DNA from: Metabacillus sp. KUDC1714
GTDB taxonomy: Bacteria > Bacillota > Bacilli > Bacillales > Bacillaceae
Length of the DNA: 64,000 nt
Assembly: GCF_014217835.1 (NCBI RefSeq)
Contig: NZ_CP055263.1
Location: forward strand, 3,413,501 to 3,477,500
Direction of reading: 5' to 3'
A program made the translations under genes and the position numbers. This document shows positions 46,304 to 56,333 of the stretch, one piece after another; the first letter of the stretch is position 1, and each line of letters starts with the position of its first letter. The notes under the pieces were generated by a model that did no database searches, was not told the DNA's origin, and saw only the letters and a list, made by a program, of their open reading frames with translations.

Positions 46304-47983
46304 ATGAAAAAAGTATGGTGGAAAGAAGCAGTCGCATACCAGGTCTATCCTAGAAGTTTTATGGATTCTAATGGTGATGGTATCGGTGATTTGCAAGGCA
46401 TGATTTCAAAATTAGATTATATAAAAGATTTAGGAATTGATGTCATTTGGATTTGTCCAATGTACAAATCACCTAATGATGATAATGGTTATGATATTAG
46501 CGATTATCAAGATATTATGGGTGATTTTGGAACAATGGCAGACTTTGATCAATTATTAGAGGAAGTTCATAATCGCGGGATGAAGCTCATTATTGACTTG
46601 GTTATTAACCATACGAGTGATGAACACCCATGGTTTATTGAATCTCGTTCATCCAAAGATGATCCTAAACGTGATTGGTATATCTGGCAAGATGGTAAGG
46701 ACGGCAAGGAACCTAATAACTGGGAAAGTATTTTTAGTGGTTCTGCTTGGAAATATGATGAAAAAACCCAACAATATTATCTTCACCTCTTTTCAACAAA
46801 GCAACCAGATCTTAATTGGCGAAACAAAGAGGTGAGAAATTCTTTATACGAAATGATTAATTGGTGGCTTGATAAAGGGATTGATGGGTTCCGTGTTGAT
46901 GCAATTAGTCACATTAATAAAGAAGAAGGCTTAGAGGATATGCCAAATGAGAAGGGACTAAAATATGTTCCATCTTTTGATAAGCATATGAATGTAAGTG
47001 GAATTCATAAATATCTTCAAGAATTAAAGGAAGAAACCTTTTCTAAATACGATATTATGACAGTTGGAGAAGCAAATGGCGTGAAAGCAGAGGATAAAGA
47101 AGACCTTGACGAGTGGGTAGGTGAAGAAAAAGGAAAATTCAACATGGTGTTCCAATTTGAGCATTTATCGTTATGGGATGCAGGTAAAAAGAAAAAGCTA
47201 GACATTGTTGAATTGAAAAATGTTTTATCAAAATGGCAAAAAGGTCTTGAAAACAAAGGATGGAATGCGCTTTTTATCGAAAATCATGATCAACCACGCA
47301 GAGTATCTACCTGGGGAAATGATACTCGATATTGGTTTGAAAGTGCAACTGCACTTGGGGCGATGTACTTCCTTATGCAAGGAACACCGTTTATCTATCA
47401 AGGACAAGAAATTGGAATGACGAATGTAAAGTTTAATTCCATTGAAGATTACAATGATGTTGCAGATAAAAATATGTACCGAATTAAACGTGAGGAAGGC
47501 GTGGCACATGGGGATATTATGGATGTAATCTGGTCTTCAAGTCGCGATAATTCAAGAACACCGATGCAATGGTCATCAGAGCAAAATGCAGGTTTTACAA
47601 CTGGAAAACCATGGCTTGGTGTGAATGAGAACTTTAAAGAAATAAATGTAGAAAATCAACTTCAAGATGAGTCATCAGTGCTTCATTTTTATAAAAAAAT
47701 GATACAACTTAAGAAGAAAAATGAAGTATTCACCTATGGAAACTATAATTTGATTCTTGATGATCATCCGCAAATTTATGCGTACACACGTACAATGGAT
47801 AATGACAAGGTTGTTGTGTTCTCAAATCTATCGGAGGAAATAGCGACTTGGGATGATGTATTGGATTTCTCTGTAGGTTCAGATGACTTATTGCTAGCAA
47901 ATCATGCTGTACTTGACCACGACTTAGTTAGTAAGTTTACTCTAAAACCATATGAAACTAGAGTATATCGAATTAAAAACTGA
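46304..47983 (+). CDS. GH13 alpha-glucosidase / oligo-1,6-glucosidase
   Basis: 559 residues, no signal peptide, so cytoplasmic. GH13 motifs are complete: QVYPRSFMDSNGDGIGDLQG, nucleophile Asp199 (GFRVDAISH), acid/base Glu256 (VGEANG) and Asp329 (ENHDQPR). These positions nearly coincide with those of characterised Bacillus oligo-1,6-glucosidases. The residue after the nucleophile is Ala; Val there is typical of strict alpha-1,6 enzymes, so the linkage preference is uncertain. It could hydrolyse the isomalto-oligosaccharides imported by the locus. Pairs with the upstream LacI regulator. Confidence 0.93.
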   Translation: MKKVWWKEAVAYQVYPRSFMDSNGDGIGDLQGMISKLDYIKDLGIDVIWICPMYKSPNDDNGYDISDYQDIMGDFGTMADFDQLLEEVHNRGMKLIIDLVINHTSDEHPWFIESRSSKDDPKRDWYIWQDGKDGKEPNNWESIFSGSAWKYDEKTQQYYLHLFSTKQPDLNWRNKEVRNSLYEMINWWLDKGIDGFRVDAISHINKEEGLEDMPNEKGLKYVPSFDKHMNVSGIHKYLQELKEETFSKYDIMTVGEANGVKAEDKEDLDEWVGEEKGKFNMVFQFEHLSLWDAGKKKKLDIVELKNVLSKWQKGLENKGWNALFIENHDQPRRVSTWGNDTRYWFESATALGAMYFLMQGTPFIYQGQEIGMTNVKFNSIEDYNDVADKNMYRIKREEGVAHGDIMDVIWSSSRDNSRTPMQWSSEQNAGFTTGKPWLGVNENFKEINVENQLQDESSVLHFYKKMIQLKKKNEVFTYGNYNLILDDHPQIYAYTRTMDNDKVVVFSNLSEEIATWDDVLDFSVGSDDLLLANHAVLDHDLVSKFTLKPYETRVYRIKN

Positions 47984-47994
47984 TTGATTTAATG

Positions 47995-48026
47995 AAGGTG
48001 TATCACATTTAGTGGTATGCCTTTTT
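47995..48026 (+). terminator. Rho-independent terminator
   Basis: AAGGTGTATCAC pairs with GTGGTATGCCTT (two G-U pairs and no bulge), followed by Ts. Confidence 0.7.
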
Positions 48027-48108
48027 AATATGGTATTGGAATTAAAATTATTTTTAGAAAATTATGTAAAAAGTCCTCTTGTTAAAAATAATGAAACTAG
48101 TTACAATG

Positions 48109-48137
48109 AAACTAATTATATTAGTTTTAAAACTAAT
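48109..48137. promoter_or_regulatory. Overlapping palindromes, putative TetR operator
   Basis: AAACTAAT and ATTAGTTT (48109-48127) are separated by three bases, and ATTAGTTTT/AAAACTAAT (48120-48137) is a perfect 18-base palindrome; GAAACTAGTT just upstream (48094-48103) is a further half-site. They end about 22 bases before the MBL hydrolase start, a position suited to the TetR regulator encoded in the same operon. Confidence 0.7.
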
Positions 48138-48159
48138 TAGATTAAAGGGGAGATTTTTT

Positions 48160-48882
48160 ATGAAATTATCAAAGGAAGAAACTGTATATCAACTTACATT
48201 TTTACCAGGCTTTTTTCCAGTGAATTGTTTCGTAATTGAAGAGCAAACGGAGCTTACGCTAATTGATACAGGGATACCGAGCAGTTACAAAGGAATTTTA
48301 CATGTAATTGAAAAACTTGATAAGCCACTTACGAACATTTTATTAACACATTCACATGTAGATCATGTTGGTGCCTTAGATGAATTGAAAAGTAAATTCC
48401 CTCATGTCCCTGTTTCCATCTCTACTCGTGAAAGTCGGTTACTAAAAGGGGATAAAACATTAGACAGAAATGAGTCGCAAATACCAATCAAAGGCGGAGT
48501 TCCTAAAAGTCTTAAAACAACACAAGCTGATTGTCTGCTAGAAGAAGGTGACCGCATTGGATCATTACAGGTTATCGCAACTCCAGGTCATACGCCCGGC
48601 TCAATCTCTTTCTTTGATACTCGTAACCAAGCAATAATTGTCGGTGATGCGATGCAGACAAGAGGAGGAACCGCGGTAAGCGGCCAAATTGTTCCACTTT
48701 TTCCGTTTCCTGCATTTGGCACATGGGACAAAGAACTATCAATTGAAAGTGTAAAAAAGATTGAAAAATTAAAACCTAGCTTATTGGCAGTAGGACATGG
48801 AGAAATGATAAAAAAACCAGAACTCCTTATCCAAAAGGCTATTCAGAAAGCAGAAAAAAATGTTGCAACAGCCACGAAATAA
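48160..48882 (+). CDS. MBL-fold metallo-hydrolase
   Basis: 240 residues from the ATG at 48160 (AGGGGAG upstream; the frame extends to 48079 but that part covers the operator). Zinc ligands: THSHVDHVGAL, PGHTPGS, VGDAMQ and GHGE. Class B beta-lactamase-like fold, hydrolase of unknown substrate. First gene of an operon with a TetR regulator and a YrdB-like membrane protein. Confidence 0.9.
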   Translation: MKLSKEETVYQLTFLPGFFPVNCFVIEEQTELTLIDTGIPSSYKGILHVIEKLDKPLTNILLTHSHVDHVGALDELKSKFPHVPVSISTRESRLLKGDKTLDRNESQIPIKGGVPKSLKTTQADCLLEEGDRIGSLQVIATPGHTPGSISFFDTRNQAIIVGDAMQTRGGTAVSGQIVPLFPFPAFGTWDKELSIESVKKIEKLKPSLLAVGHGEMIKKPELLIQKAIQKAEKNVATATK

Positions 48883-48898
48883 AGAAAGGTTGATTAGA

Positions 48899-49474
48899 AT
48901 GGCACCAAGAATCGGACTTAATTTACAAACAATCTTACAAACAGCTACTCAAATTGCTAATGAAGAGGGTGTTGAAGCTATAACATTAGCAACATTGGCA
49001 AAAAAACTATCGGTACGACCACCATCTTTGTACAACCACATTGATGGCTTAACTGGTCTGCGAAGAAAATTAGCTATACACGGAATGGATGATCTTTATA
49101 GCAAGCTAACTCAAGCTGCGATTGGAAGATCAAAGGATGAAGCAGTCCATGCAATTGCGGATGCTTATGTTGCATTTGTAAGGGATCAACCTGGATTATA
49201 TGAGATAACAATTAGTACATCTGCTCTGGAAGATACAGAGATTCAATTAGCAGGTCAAAGAATCGTTGATTTAACAATTCAAGTGTTAAATGGATACGGT
49301 TTAGAAGAAAATGCAGCGCTTCATGCTGTTCGTGGATTAAGGAGCATTTTGCACGGATTTTCTTCTCTTGAACAAAAGGGTGGGTTTGGTTTGCCTCTTG
49401 ACCTTGATATTAGCCTCCATTTATTAATTGACAGTTTTTTAGCTGGAATTGACAAGATGAAAAAAGATTCATAA
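48899..49474 (+). CDS. TetR-family transcriptional regulator
   Basis: 191 residues from the ATG at 48899 (AAAGAAAGG upstream; an earlier in-frame ATG at 48860 overlaps the previous gene). The helix-turn-helix is VEAITLATLAKKLSVRPPSLYNHIDGLTGLRRKL; the C-terminal domain resembles TetR_C_33/WHG. Probably an autorepressor acting on the palindromes at 48109-48137. Confidence 0.9.
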   Translation: MAPRIGLNLQTILQTATQIANEEGVEAITLATLAKKLSVRPPSLYNHIDGLTGLRRKLAIHGMDDLYSKLTQAAIGRSKDEAVHAIADAYVAFVRDQPGLYEITISTSALEDTEIQLAGQRIVDLTIQVLNGYGLEENAALHAVRGLRSILHGFSSLEQKGGFGLPLDLDISLHLLIDSFLAGIDKMKKDS

Positions 49475-49501
49475 CGTAACACTGTAATGGGGGAGCTTGG
49501 A

Positions 49502-49840
49502 ATGCTTTTATTAAAAGCTAGTAATTTAGGATTTCGGTTTGTTTTAGAACTATGTGCATTAGCAGCACTTGGTTATTGGGGTTTTAAAGCAGGTCATGGT
49601 ATCCTTTTGAAGGTTATATTAGGGCTTGGAACACCATTAGCAGCTGCAACTCTTTGGGGATTGTTCGGCTCTCCGGCTGCACCCTTCAAAGTCGGTGTCC
49701 CAATTAGACTATTATTAGAGATTGTGATCAATGGTGCAGCAGCTTTCGCATTATATGCTTCAGGCAAAGCTTCATTAGCTGGCACTTTTATTGTTGTCGT
49801 TATTATTAATAAAGTCCTAATGATTGTTTGGGAACAGTGA
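49502..49840 (+). CDS. YrdB-like membrane protein (DUF2568)
   Basis: 112 residues from the ATG at 49502 with GGGGGAG upstream; the in-frame ATG at 49487 overlaps that site. Four membrane helices and the family stretch LWGLFGSPAAPF. Function unknown. Last gene of the MBL-TetR operon. Confidence 0.85.
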   Translation: MLLLKASNLGFRFVLELCALAALGYWGFKAGHGILLKVILGLGTPLAAATLWGLFGSPAAPFKVGVPIRLLLEIVINGAAAFALYASGKASLAGTFIVVVIINKVLMIVWEQ

Positions 49841-49894
49841 AGAAGAATAGGGAAATTTGATGGATTTTGTCGAATAGTCGATAAAATGAAAAAA

Positions 49895-49967
49895 TCGAAG
49901 ATAAATCATCAAATTCGAAGATAAATTAATAAAATCGAAGATAAAAGACCCATAATCGTAGATGAAA
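49895..49967. repeat. Short direct repeats with 20-base period
   Basis: TCGAAGATAAA occurs at 49895, 49915 and 49935, exactly 20 bases apart, and a diverged copy TCGTAGATGAA follows at 49956. A related TCGATAAAA lies at 49878. The array fills the gap between the YrdB-like gene and the MATE gene. Not CRISPR: units are too short and the spacers are also AT-rich and similar. Confidence 0.75.
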
Positions 49968-50066
49968 ATTTATCTTAAACCTCTCATTATATAAAATGCT
50001 TTCCTTGTGCATGTCCATCTAGGGCTATGATAAGATAAATGGATCGACATGAAAGGAAGGTTTGGC

Positions 50067-51404
50067 ATGAATCAACAAGATTTTACAAATGGAAAGATTG
50101 TAAAGCAAATCTGGTTTTTCTCACTGCCAATTATGCTTACAAACTTGTTGCAAGTATCCTATCAATTTATCGATAGCTTGTGGGTTGGTAATCTTCTTGG
50201 TGCAAATGCTCTAGGGGCTATTGCCGTTTCTAGTACGGTGATTTTTACAATTTTATCGTTCATTATTGGAATAAATAACGCAACTTTAACGATTCTATCA
50301 CAGCAAAAAGGTCAAGGGAATGAGAGTGGGCTTAAAAGCTATATTAATGCATTTGTTGTGATATTAACTATTTTATCTGTATTGTTAGGTATCATCGGCT
50401 ATATCTTTTCTGAGATGATCGTAGAACTTCTTGGTACTCCTCAATCAATGATCAAAGAGGCAACGGCGTATCTTCAAATCAATTTCATCGGAATCTTATT
50501 TTTATTTGGCTACAATTTCATCGGTACAGTCTTAAGGGCACTAGGTGATAGTAAAACACCGATTCGATATGTTGTTATTGCAGTTATTTTAAATGCGCTT
50601 CTCGATCCAATATATCTGTTTGTATTCAAGCTTGGAATTGAAGGTGCAGCCTATGCAACGATCCTTTCGCAAGGTATTGCTTTTTTATATGGTATTTTCG
50701 ATACGATGAAGCGAACGCTTATCCCGTTTATATTACCTAAGCTACCGAAAAAGGATGAAGTCGTGACGATTTTGAAGCTTGGAATTCCATCAGGCCTACA
50801 AATGACCGTCATTTCAGCTGGTGTGATGGCAATTATGAGTGTTGTCAACTCTTTCGGGAATGATGTTGTCGCAGGATTTGGTGCTGCCCAGCGTCTTGAT
50901 AGTGTCATTATGTTACCAGCTATGGCGCTTGGTACAGCTGTTAATAGTATGGCTGGACAAAATATCGGGGCAAATAAAATGGACCGTGTTCACCAGATTG
51001 CTAAATATGGAGTTTTGATCAATCTTTTTATTATGGTCTTTATAAGTATTCTAGTTGTTATATTTGCAGAAATCGCGATTAGGCTATTTATTAATGAAGA
51101 AGCCGCTGTTCAATTCGGAATGAGATACTTACAAATTATTGCCCTATTTTATCCGTTTTTAGGGATTAATTTTATCTTAAATGGTATTGTCCGCGCTGCA
51201 GGTGCAATGTTTCAAGTATTAGTTCTTAATGTGATTTCCTTTTGGATTCTTCGCTACCCACTATCTTTTTTATGTTCAGTTTGGTTGGGAGAAAATGGGG
51301 TTGCAGTTGGAATGGGACTAAGTTTTGTGATCAGCAGTGTGATTGCATATGGTTATTATAAGTTTGGTAAATGGGATAAAATAAAGGTTAGTAAAGTACT
51401 GTGA
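50067..51404 (+). CDS. MATE-family multidrug/metabolite exporter
   Basis: 445 residues from the ATG at 50067 (AAAGGAAGG upstream). Twelve membrane helices in two MatE halves, starting with GKIVKQIWFFSLPIMLTNLLQVSYQFIDSLWVG. Cation-coupled exporter of drugs or metabolites; substrate unknown. Single-gene unit. Confidence 0.93.
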   Translation: MNQQDFTNGKIVKQIWFFSLPIMLTNLLQVSYQFIDSLWVGNLLGANALGAIAVSSTVIFTILSFIIGINNATLTILSQQKGQGNESGLKSYINAFVVILTILSVLLGIIGYIFSEMIVELLGTPQSMIKEATAYLQINFIGILFLFGYNFIGTVLRALGDSKTPIRYVVIAVILNALLDPIYLFVFKLGIEGAAYATILSQGIAFLYGIFDTMKRTLIPFILPKLPKKDEVVTILKLGIPSGLQMTVISAGVMAIMSVVNSFGNDVVAGFGAAQRLDSVIMLPAMALGTAVNSMAGQNIGANKMDRVHQIAKYGVLINLFIMVFISILVVIFAEIAIRLFINEEAAVQFGMRYLQIIALFYPFLGINFILNGIVRAAGAMFQVLVLNVISFWILRYPLSFLCSVWLGENGVAVGMGLSFVISSVIAYGYYKFGKWDKIKVSKVL

Positions 51405-51455
51405 AAATAACACTAACTCCATCTGCAAATTTTCTAAAAATTAGCGTTTACAGTC

Positions 51456-51484
51456 TTGACAGTAGGCAAAATACTCGGCATAAT
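51456..51484 (+). promoter_or_regulatory. Sigma-A promoter of the proBA leader
   Basis: TTGACA (51456-51461), a 17-base spacer, then CATAAT (51479-51484). Placed directly before the T-box leader. Confidence 0.82.
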
Positions 51485-51490
51485 AGTAAA

Positions 51491-51960
51491 AAATCGATGA
51501 ACGTGTACGGAGGAATAGTAAGCGGGACTTTTAGTACCAGAGAGTGAAGTTTATTAGCTGGAAGACTTCATAACATAAAAGCCGTCGAACCTACCTCCTG
51601 AGTCCTATGAAAACATAGGCGTGTCCCTGACGTTAAAAGGGTAAAGTGGGATGTGATTGAAAAATAGATAAGAAGGTTTAAGTTTTGGTACTTAGATTTT
51701 CGTGTCTAGCTCCAGCGCCAAAGCTTCGAAGCACAGGACGTGCGAGTGCAGTCAATGCGACAGGACGTCGCGTTTTAACTGCCTCTAGGGTCTAGCCACT
51801 AATGAAATGAAGGTAAAGAACACCTTCATTTCATTAGCGTCTTATGCTTGTCGGAGCTGAACAAGGCGCTTCCGCATTTCTAATTCACATTCAATAAAGG
51901 TGGTACCACGGAAGCATAGCTCTTTTCGTCCTTATTTTTAGGGATGAATAGGGCTTTTTT
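51491..51960 (+). promoter_or_regulatory. T-box riboswitch (tRNA-Pro type) before proBA
   Basis: The leader shows an AGAGAG-type internal motif (about 51538), a stem I 3' side with the probable specifier CCT (Pro, 51590-51592) in GAACCTACC, and the invariant T-box AGGTGGTACCACGG (51898-51911). A terminator follows: AGCTCT (51918-51923) pairs with AGGGCT (51950-51955), then six Ts. Uncharged tRNA-Pro should pair with the specifier and the T-box bulge and allow read-through into proBA. The specifier-to-T-box distance is about 300 bases because a repeat is inserted. Confidence 0.9.
51703..51876. repeat. Dispersed Bacillus repeat inserted in the T-box leader
   Basis: The stretch runs from GTGTCTAGCTCCAGCGCC to GGAGCTGAACAAGGCGCTTC, ends that I recognise from dispersed repeats in Bacillaceae; AGCTCC and AGCGCC on the left recur inverted on the right. 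Inside is a perfect 16-base hairpin, CTAATGAAATGAAGGT (51799-51814) with its complement at 51822-51837. It lies between stem I and the antiterminator of the riboswitch. Confidence 0.75.
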
Positions 51961-52013
51961 GTTTTAATTATGCATGGGATGTATTTAAAGAAAAATAGTG
52001 GAGGAAAGAGATC

Positions 52014-53114
52014 ATGGAAAAAAAGCGGATTGTCGTCAAGATCGGTAGTAGCTCGTTAACAAATACTAAGGGTCAAATCGATCAAGAGAAATTTTCAGAC
52101 CATGTTCATGCAGTGGTAGCACTACGTGAAGCGGGTCATGAAGTACTGCTTGTGTCATCAGGTGCTGTCGCTGCTGGATTTTCTCGGCTAGGATATCCAA
52201 CACGACCGATAACATTAAAGGGTAAGCAAGCAGCAGCTGCGGTGGGGCAAAGTCTACTTGTCCAATCCTATATTGAACAGTTTGGTCAATTTGATATCAT
52301 ACCAGCACAAATTCTTCTAACACGAAATGACTTTTCAAAGCAGGATCGTTATAAAAATGCTTATGCGACAATTACAGAGCTTTTAGAACGAGGAATTTTG
52401 CCAATTATAAATGAAAATGACACGGTCTCTGTTGAAGAGTTGACATTTGGTGATAATGATATGCTTTCTGCGCTAGTAAGCGGACTTATTCATGCCGACC
52501 AGCTTATTATTTTAACAGATATTAATGGCTTATATGATTCAAATCCTCGGACAAATCCTTTAGCAAAAAAAATTGACTATCTACCTGAGGTGACAGAAGA
52601 CATGCTTGCTGCCGCTGAAGGTGCCGGAACAAAGGTAGGAACAGGCGGAATGAAGTCAAAATTAATGGCTGCTAAGACGGCAATTTCATTAGGTGTTCAA
52701 GTATTTATCGGCTTAGGGAAAGGAAATAACAAGCTAATAGATATAATCGAGGGCGCTGGAAATGGAACCTATATTGGAAAAAACGGATTAACTACTATTA
52801 ATAATAGTAGACAATGGATTGCGTTTCATTCGGAAGTATCAGGCAAAATATACGTTGATAAAGGTGCAGAGGATGCACTTTTATACAATGGAAAAAGTCT
52901 ACTTCCGGCAGGAGTCTATGATATTAAAGGCTCATTTCAGAAATGTGATGTTGTAGAAGTAGTTGGACCAAATGGATTGTTAGGTAAGGGTGAGGTTCTT
53001 TTTTCTTCTGATGAGTTAAAAAAATTCATGGGGAAACGAAGTGAAGAGCTAAGTAAAGACGAGGTTTTATCATCAATTGTTGTGATACATCGAAATAAAT
53101 GGGTAAAAGCATAG
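52014..53114 (+). CDS. proB: Glutamate 5-kinase
   Basis: 366 residues: amino acid kinase domain ([49 protein letters not shown]) and a C-terminal PUA domain (about 275-350). Catalyses the first step of proline synthesis from glutamate. GGAGGAAAG precedes the ATG. Preceded by a proline-type T-box, so it is induced when charged tRNA-Pro runs low; feedback inhibition by proline is typical of the family. Confidence 0.96.
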   Translation: MEKKRIVVKIGSSSLTNTKGQIDQEKFSDHVHAVVALREAGHEVLLVSSGAVAAGFSRLGYPTRPITLKGKQAAAAVGQSLLVQSYIEQFGQFDIIPAQILLTRNDFSKQDRYKNAYATITELLERGILPIINENDTVSVEELTFGDNDMLSALVSGLIHADQLIILTDINGLYDSNPRTNPLAKKIDYLPEVTEDMLAAAEGAGTKVGTGGMKSKLMAAKTAISLGVQVFIGLGKGNNKLIDIIEGAGNGTYIGKNGLTTINNSRQWIAFHSEVSGKIYVDKGAEDALLYNGKSLLPAGVYDIKGSFQKCDVVEVVGPNGLLGKGEVLFSSDELKKFMGKRSEELSKDEVLSSIVVIHRNKWVKA

Positions 53115-53125
53115 GAGGGAATAAG

Positions 53126-54370
53126 ATGAGTGAGGTATTACTAAAGGGAAAAGCAGCAAAAACAGCAAGTTTTATGATGGTCGGCATATCAACAGAGGAA
53201 AAAAATGAAGCGTTGGGGAAAATCGCTGATCAGTTACTTGTTGATCAAGAGTATATCCTTGAAGAAAATCAAAAGGATCTTGAAGCTGGAAGAAAAAATG
53301 GATTATCAGAAAGCGTATTAGATCGCATCATGCTAAACGAAAAACGGATTCTTGATATGGCAGAAGCGATACGACTTTTAATTGATCTAAAAGATCCTAT
53401 CGGTGAAACACTCGAAACGATTCATAAAGACAATGGTCTGCTTATAAGACAGAATCGCGTACCACTGGGTGTAATCGGGATGATTTATGAAGCAAGGCCT
53501 AATGTGACAATTGACGCGGCAACACTTACATTAAAAACAGGAAATGCTGTTATTTTAAGAGGAAGCTCATCTGCACGTTTTTCAAATGAGGCACTTGTTC
53601 AGTCGATTCATAAAGCATTAGAAATAAGCAAGGTACCTGTAGATGCTGTTCAATTAATTGAAGATACAAGCAGAGAAACAGCAAAAGAACTATTTCACTT
53701 AAAGGAATATTTAGATGTCTTAATTCCACGTGGTGGTAAGAATCTGATCGATACAGTGGTTAGAGAGGCAACAGTACCTGTTCTTGAAACAGGAGCTGGA
53801 AACTGTCATGTGTTTATCGATGAATCAGCTGATTATCAGATGGCTGAAAGTATTGTGATTAATGGAAAAACTCAACGTCCTTCTGTATGTAATGCAATTG
53901 AAACAATTTTAATCGAAGAAAAATGGTTTGCACAACATGGTAAGGATTTAATTGATACGTTAAATGACCATGGTGTTGAAATTTATGGGGATAGTGTAGT
54001 AAGTAGTGTGTTTGGTACTGCGAAACTAGCAACTGAAGAAGATTGGTATACCGAATACTTGGCTCTTTCCGTAAGTATTAAGGTAGTAAAAAGTGTGGAA
54101 GAAGCTATTAACCATATTAATAAGTATGGAACAAATCACTCAGAAGCAATCATCACAGCAAGTGAGGACCGTGCAAATAAATTCCTAAATAAAGTAGATG
54201 CTGCAGCTGTGTATCATAATGCATCAACACGTTTTACGGATGGCTCTGAATTCGGATATGGAGCGGAAATTGGCATTAGTACACAAAAGCTACATGCTAG
54301 AGGTCCGATGGGATTAAACGCGTTAACTTCAAGTAAGTTTTTCGTTTATGGAACAGGCCAGATTCGTTAA
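53126..54370 (+). CDS. proA: Glutamate-5-semialdehyde dehydrogenase
   Basis: 414 residues from the ATG at 53126 (AGGAGGGA upstream). ProA signatures: [41 protein letters not shown] containing the catalytic Cys, and [22 protein letters not shown]. Reduces glutamyl phosphate to the semialdehyde. Eleven bases after proB, same operon. Confidence 0.96.
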   Translation: MSEVLLKGKAAKTASFMMVGISTEEKNEALGKIADQLLVDQEYILEENQKDLEAGRKNGLSESVLDRIMLNEKRILDMAEAIRLLIDLKDPIGETLETIHKDNGLLIRQNRVPLGVIGMIYEARPNVTIDAATLTLKTGNAVILRGSSSARFSNEALVQSIHKALEISKVPVDAVQLIEDTSRETAKELFHLKEYLDVLIPRGGKNLIDTVVREATVPVLETGAGNCHVFIDESADYQMAESIVINGKTQRPSVCNAIETILIEEKWFAQHGKDLIDTLNDHGVEIYGDSVVSSVFGTAKLATEEDWYTEYLALSVSIKVVKSVEEAINHINKYGTNHSEAIITASEDRANKFLNKVDAAAVYHNASTRFTDGSEFGYGAEIGISTQKLHARGPMGLNALTSSKFFVYGTGQIR

Positions 54371-54394
54371 TAAATGATAGTCATGATTGATTGC

Positions 54395-54431
54395 GAGCTT
54401 AACCTAGAATAATTAGGTCTAGCTCTTTTTT
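54395..54431 (+). terminator. Rho-independent terminator after proA
   Basis: GAGCT...ACCTA pairs with TAGGT...AGCTC with a small internal mismatch, then six Ts. Confidence 0.78.
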
Positions 54432-54612
54432 GTCGTTTGGGAAATTATAAATTTCATGTAATGCAGATAATACTTAATCTTACAAAACAGGGTAATAGTA
54501 GTAAACCTCAGGTTAATGGTAAAATAATAATAAAACTAAATCTAAAATGTTTCATAAATAATGATTAAAGGGATCTCAAATTACAATCAATCATAACGAG
54601 AAGGAGGATAAA

Positions 54613-55326
54613 ATGGACCAAATCACCTTTTACCCACAAGGCGACAAGGCAATCACGATTCATTTTGGTCAAGAACTACATAAAGACCTTCATCAGAAGA
54701 TCATTGCCTTCACTGAATTCATAGAAGCAAACCCTTTTCCAGGATTGCTCGAGGTCATCCCAAGCTTTACTTCTGCCACAATTAGTTATGAACCAACAAA
54801 GATTGAGATGGTTACTCCCAAAAAAACACCATATGACGTTGTCCTTAGCATACTAAAATCCAGACTAACTAACCTACCAGTATCCATTTCTCATCCATCA
54901 AAAACAGTCACGATCCCAGTTTGCTATGGCGGAGATTTTGGTCCTGACTTACAAGATGTTGCAGACTACCATCATTTAACACAACAGCAAATCATTAATA
55001 TCCACGCTAACCAAGAGTACTTAGTTTATATGATTGGTTTTGCGCCAGGCTTTCCTTATCTTGGTGGAATGTCAAAAGAAATTGCAACACCAAGGAAAGC
55101 GACGCCAAGATTGAAGATACCAGTAGGAAGTGTTGGGATTGGCGGGGAACAAACAGGGGTATACCCGATTGAAAGTCCAGGAGGCTGGCAGTTAATTGGA
55201 CGAACACCTATACGGTTATTTCGGCAAGATGCAAAACAACCTAGTCTATTACGTGCAGGAGATTTCGTCCGTTTTCAACCAATTACTCCACAGCAATTTG
55301 AAGCTCTAAGGATAGAGAAGCAATGA
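54613..55326 (+). CDS. pxpB: 5-oxoprolinase subunit B
   Basis: 237 residues, allophanate hydrolase subunit 1 (KipI-like) family: VYMIGFAPGFPYLGGM and TGVYPIESPGGWQLIGRTP. With PxpA and PxpC it opens 5-oxoproline (pyroglutamate) to glutamate at the cost of ATP. AAGGAGG precedes the ATG. Overlaps pxpC by 4 bases. Confidence 0.94.
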   Translation: MDQITFYPQGDKAITIHFGQELHKDLHQKIIAFTEFIEANPFPGLLEVIPSFTSATISYEPTKIEMVTPKKTPYDVVLSILKSRLTNLPVSISHPSKTVTIPVCYGGDFGPDLQDVADYHHLTQQQIINIHANQEYLVYMIGFAPGFPYLGGMSKEIATPRKATPRLKIPVGSVGIGGEQTGVYPIESPGGWQLIGRTPIRLFRQDAKQPSLLRAGDFVRFQPITPQQFEALRIEKQ

Positions 55327-56333
55327 CGATAAAGGTGCTAGAACAAGGTTTATCGACAACAGTGCAGGATTTAGGGAGAATTGGATTTCAGCAATATGGA
55401 GTTGTTGTTGGTGGTGTGATGGATGAGGTCGCAGCAAAAATTGCTAATCTTCTCATTGGCAATAACGAAGATGATGCAGTGGTAGAAATGACGTTAATAG
55501 GACCAACATTGTTATTTCAACAGGATACATTAATATCGCTTTGTGGAGCTGATTTGTCTGCGAGCATTGGCAGCAAACCTGTACCATTATGGAAACCAAT
55601 TTTTGTGAAAGCAGGAAGTGTCCTTCGCTTCGGCCGTCCACTACAAGGCTGTAGAACTTACTTAGCTGTTGCAGGGGGAATTGATGTTCCATTGGTAATG
55701 GAAAGCCGAAGTACATATGTAAGGGGTGGTTTAGGTGGTTATCATGGCCGTACTTTGCAAAAGGGAGATGTACTCAACTACAAGCCGAGTGATTTAGCAA
55801 AATTCCTTTGTACGAGAATTTGGTCAGGACCATTTAAACAAGTCAATTGGACTGTAAGTTCGCTAATAAAACCAGTTTATAAGAAAGACCCAGAAATACG
55901 ATTTATAAAAGGACCTCAATTCGATCTATTTATAGAAAGATCTAAAAGAGAATTTCTTTCAGAAAAATATAAGGTTACACCTAATTCAGATCGCATGGGA
56001 TATCGCCTATCTGCAAAAGCACTTAAGTTAACCAAAGATGTTGAACTTTTATCAGAAGCTGTAACGATGGGAACGATTCAAGTGCCAAATGATGGTCAAC
56101 CGATTATTTTAATGGCAGATCGACAAACAATCGGTGGTTATCCGAAAATAGGTTATGTAGCAAGTATTGATTTTTCAGTATTATCACAAGTGATGCCAGG
56201 TGAAAATCTGACTTTTAAGGAAATAAGCATACAAGATGCTCAAAGACTGCTATTAGAGAGAGAGCATATGATTTCAAAAGTGAAAATTGGTATTTCATTA
56301 GCTTTTAGGAGGATGAAGCATGGTTCGTATTGA
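55323..56333 (+). CDS. pxpC: 5-oxoprolinase subunit C
   Basis: 336 residues, allophanate hydrolase subunit 2 (KipA-like) family: [28 protein letters not shown] and [25 protein letters not shown]. Four-base overlap with pxpB and 14-base overlap with pxpA, so the subunits are made together. Confidence 0.94.
   Translation: MTIKVLEQGLSTTVQDLGRIGFQQYGVVVGGVMDEVAAKIANLLIGNNEDDAVVEMTLIGPTLLFQQDTLISLCGADLSASIGSKPVPLWKPIFVKAGSVLRFGRPLQGCRTYLAVAGGIDVPLVMESRSTYVRGGLGGYHGRTLQKGDVLNYKPSDLAKFLCTRIWSGPFKQVNWTVSSLIKPVYKKDPEIRFIKGPQFDLFIERSKREFLSEKYKVTPNSDRMGYRLSAKALKLTKDVELLSEAVTMGTIQVPNDGQPIILMADRQTIGGYPKIGYVASIDFSVLSQVMPGENLTFKEISIQDAQRLLLEREHMISKVKIGISLAFRRMKHGSY

Noticed and set aside
49895..49967. CRISPR array
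   Set aside because: Repeat units of 11 bases and a 20-base period are too short, and no cas genes are present.
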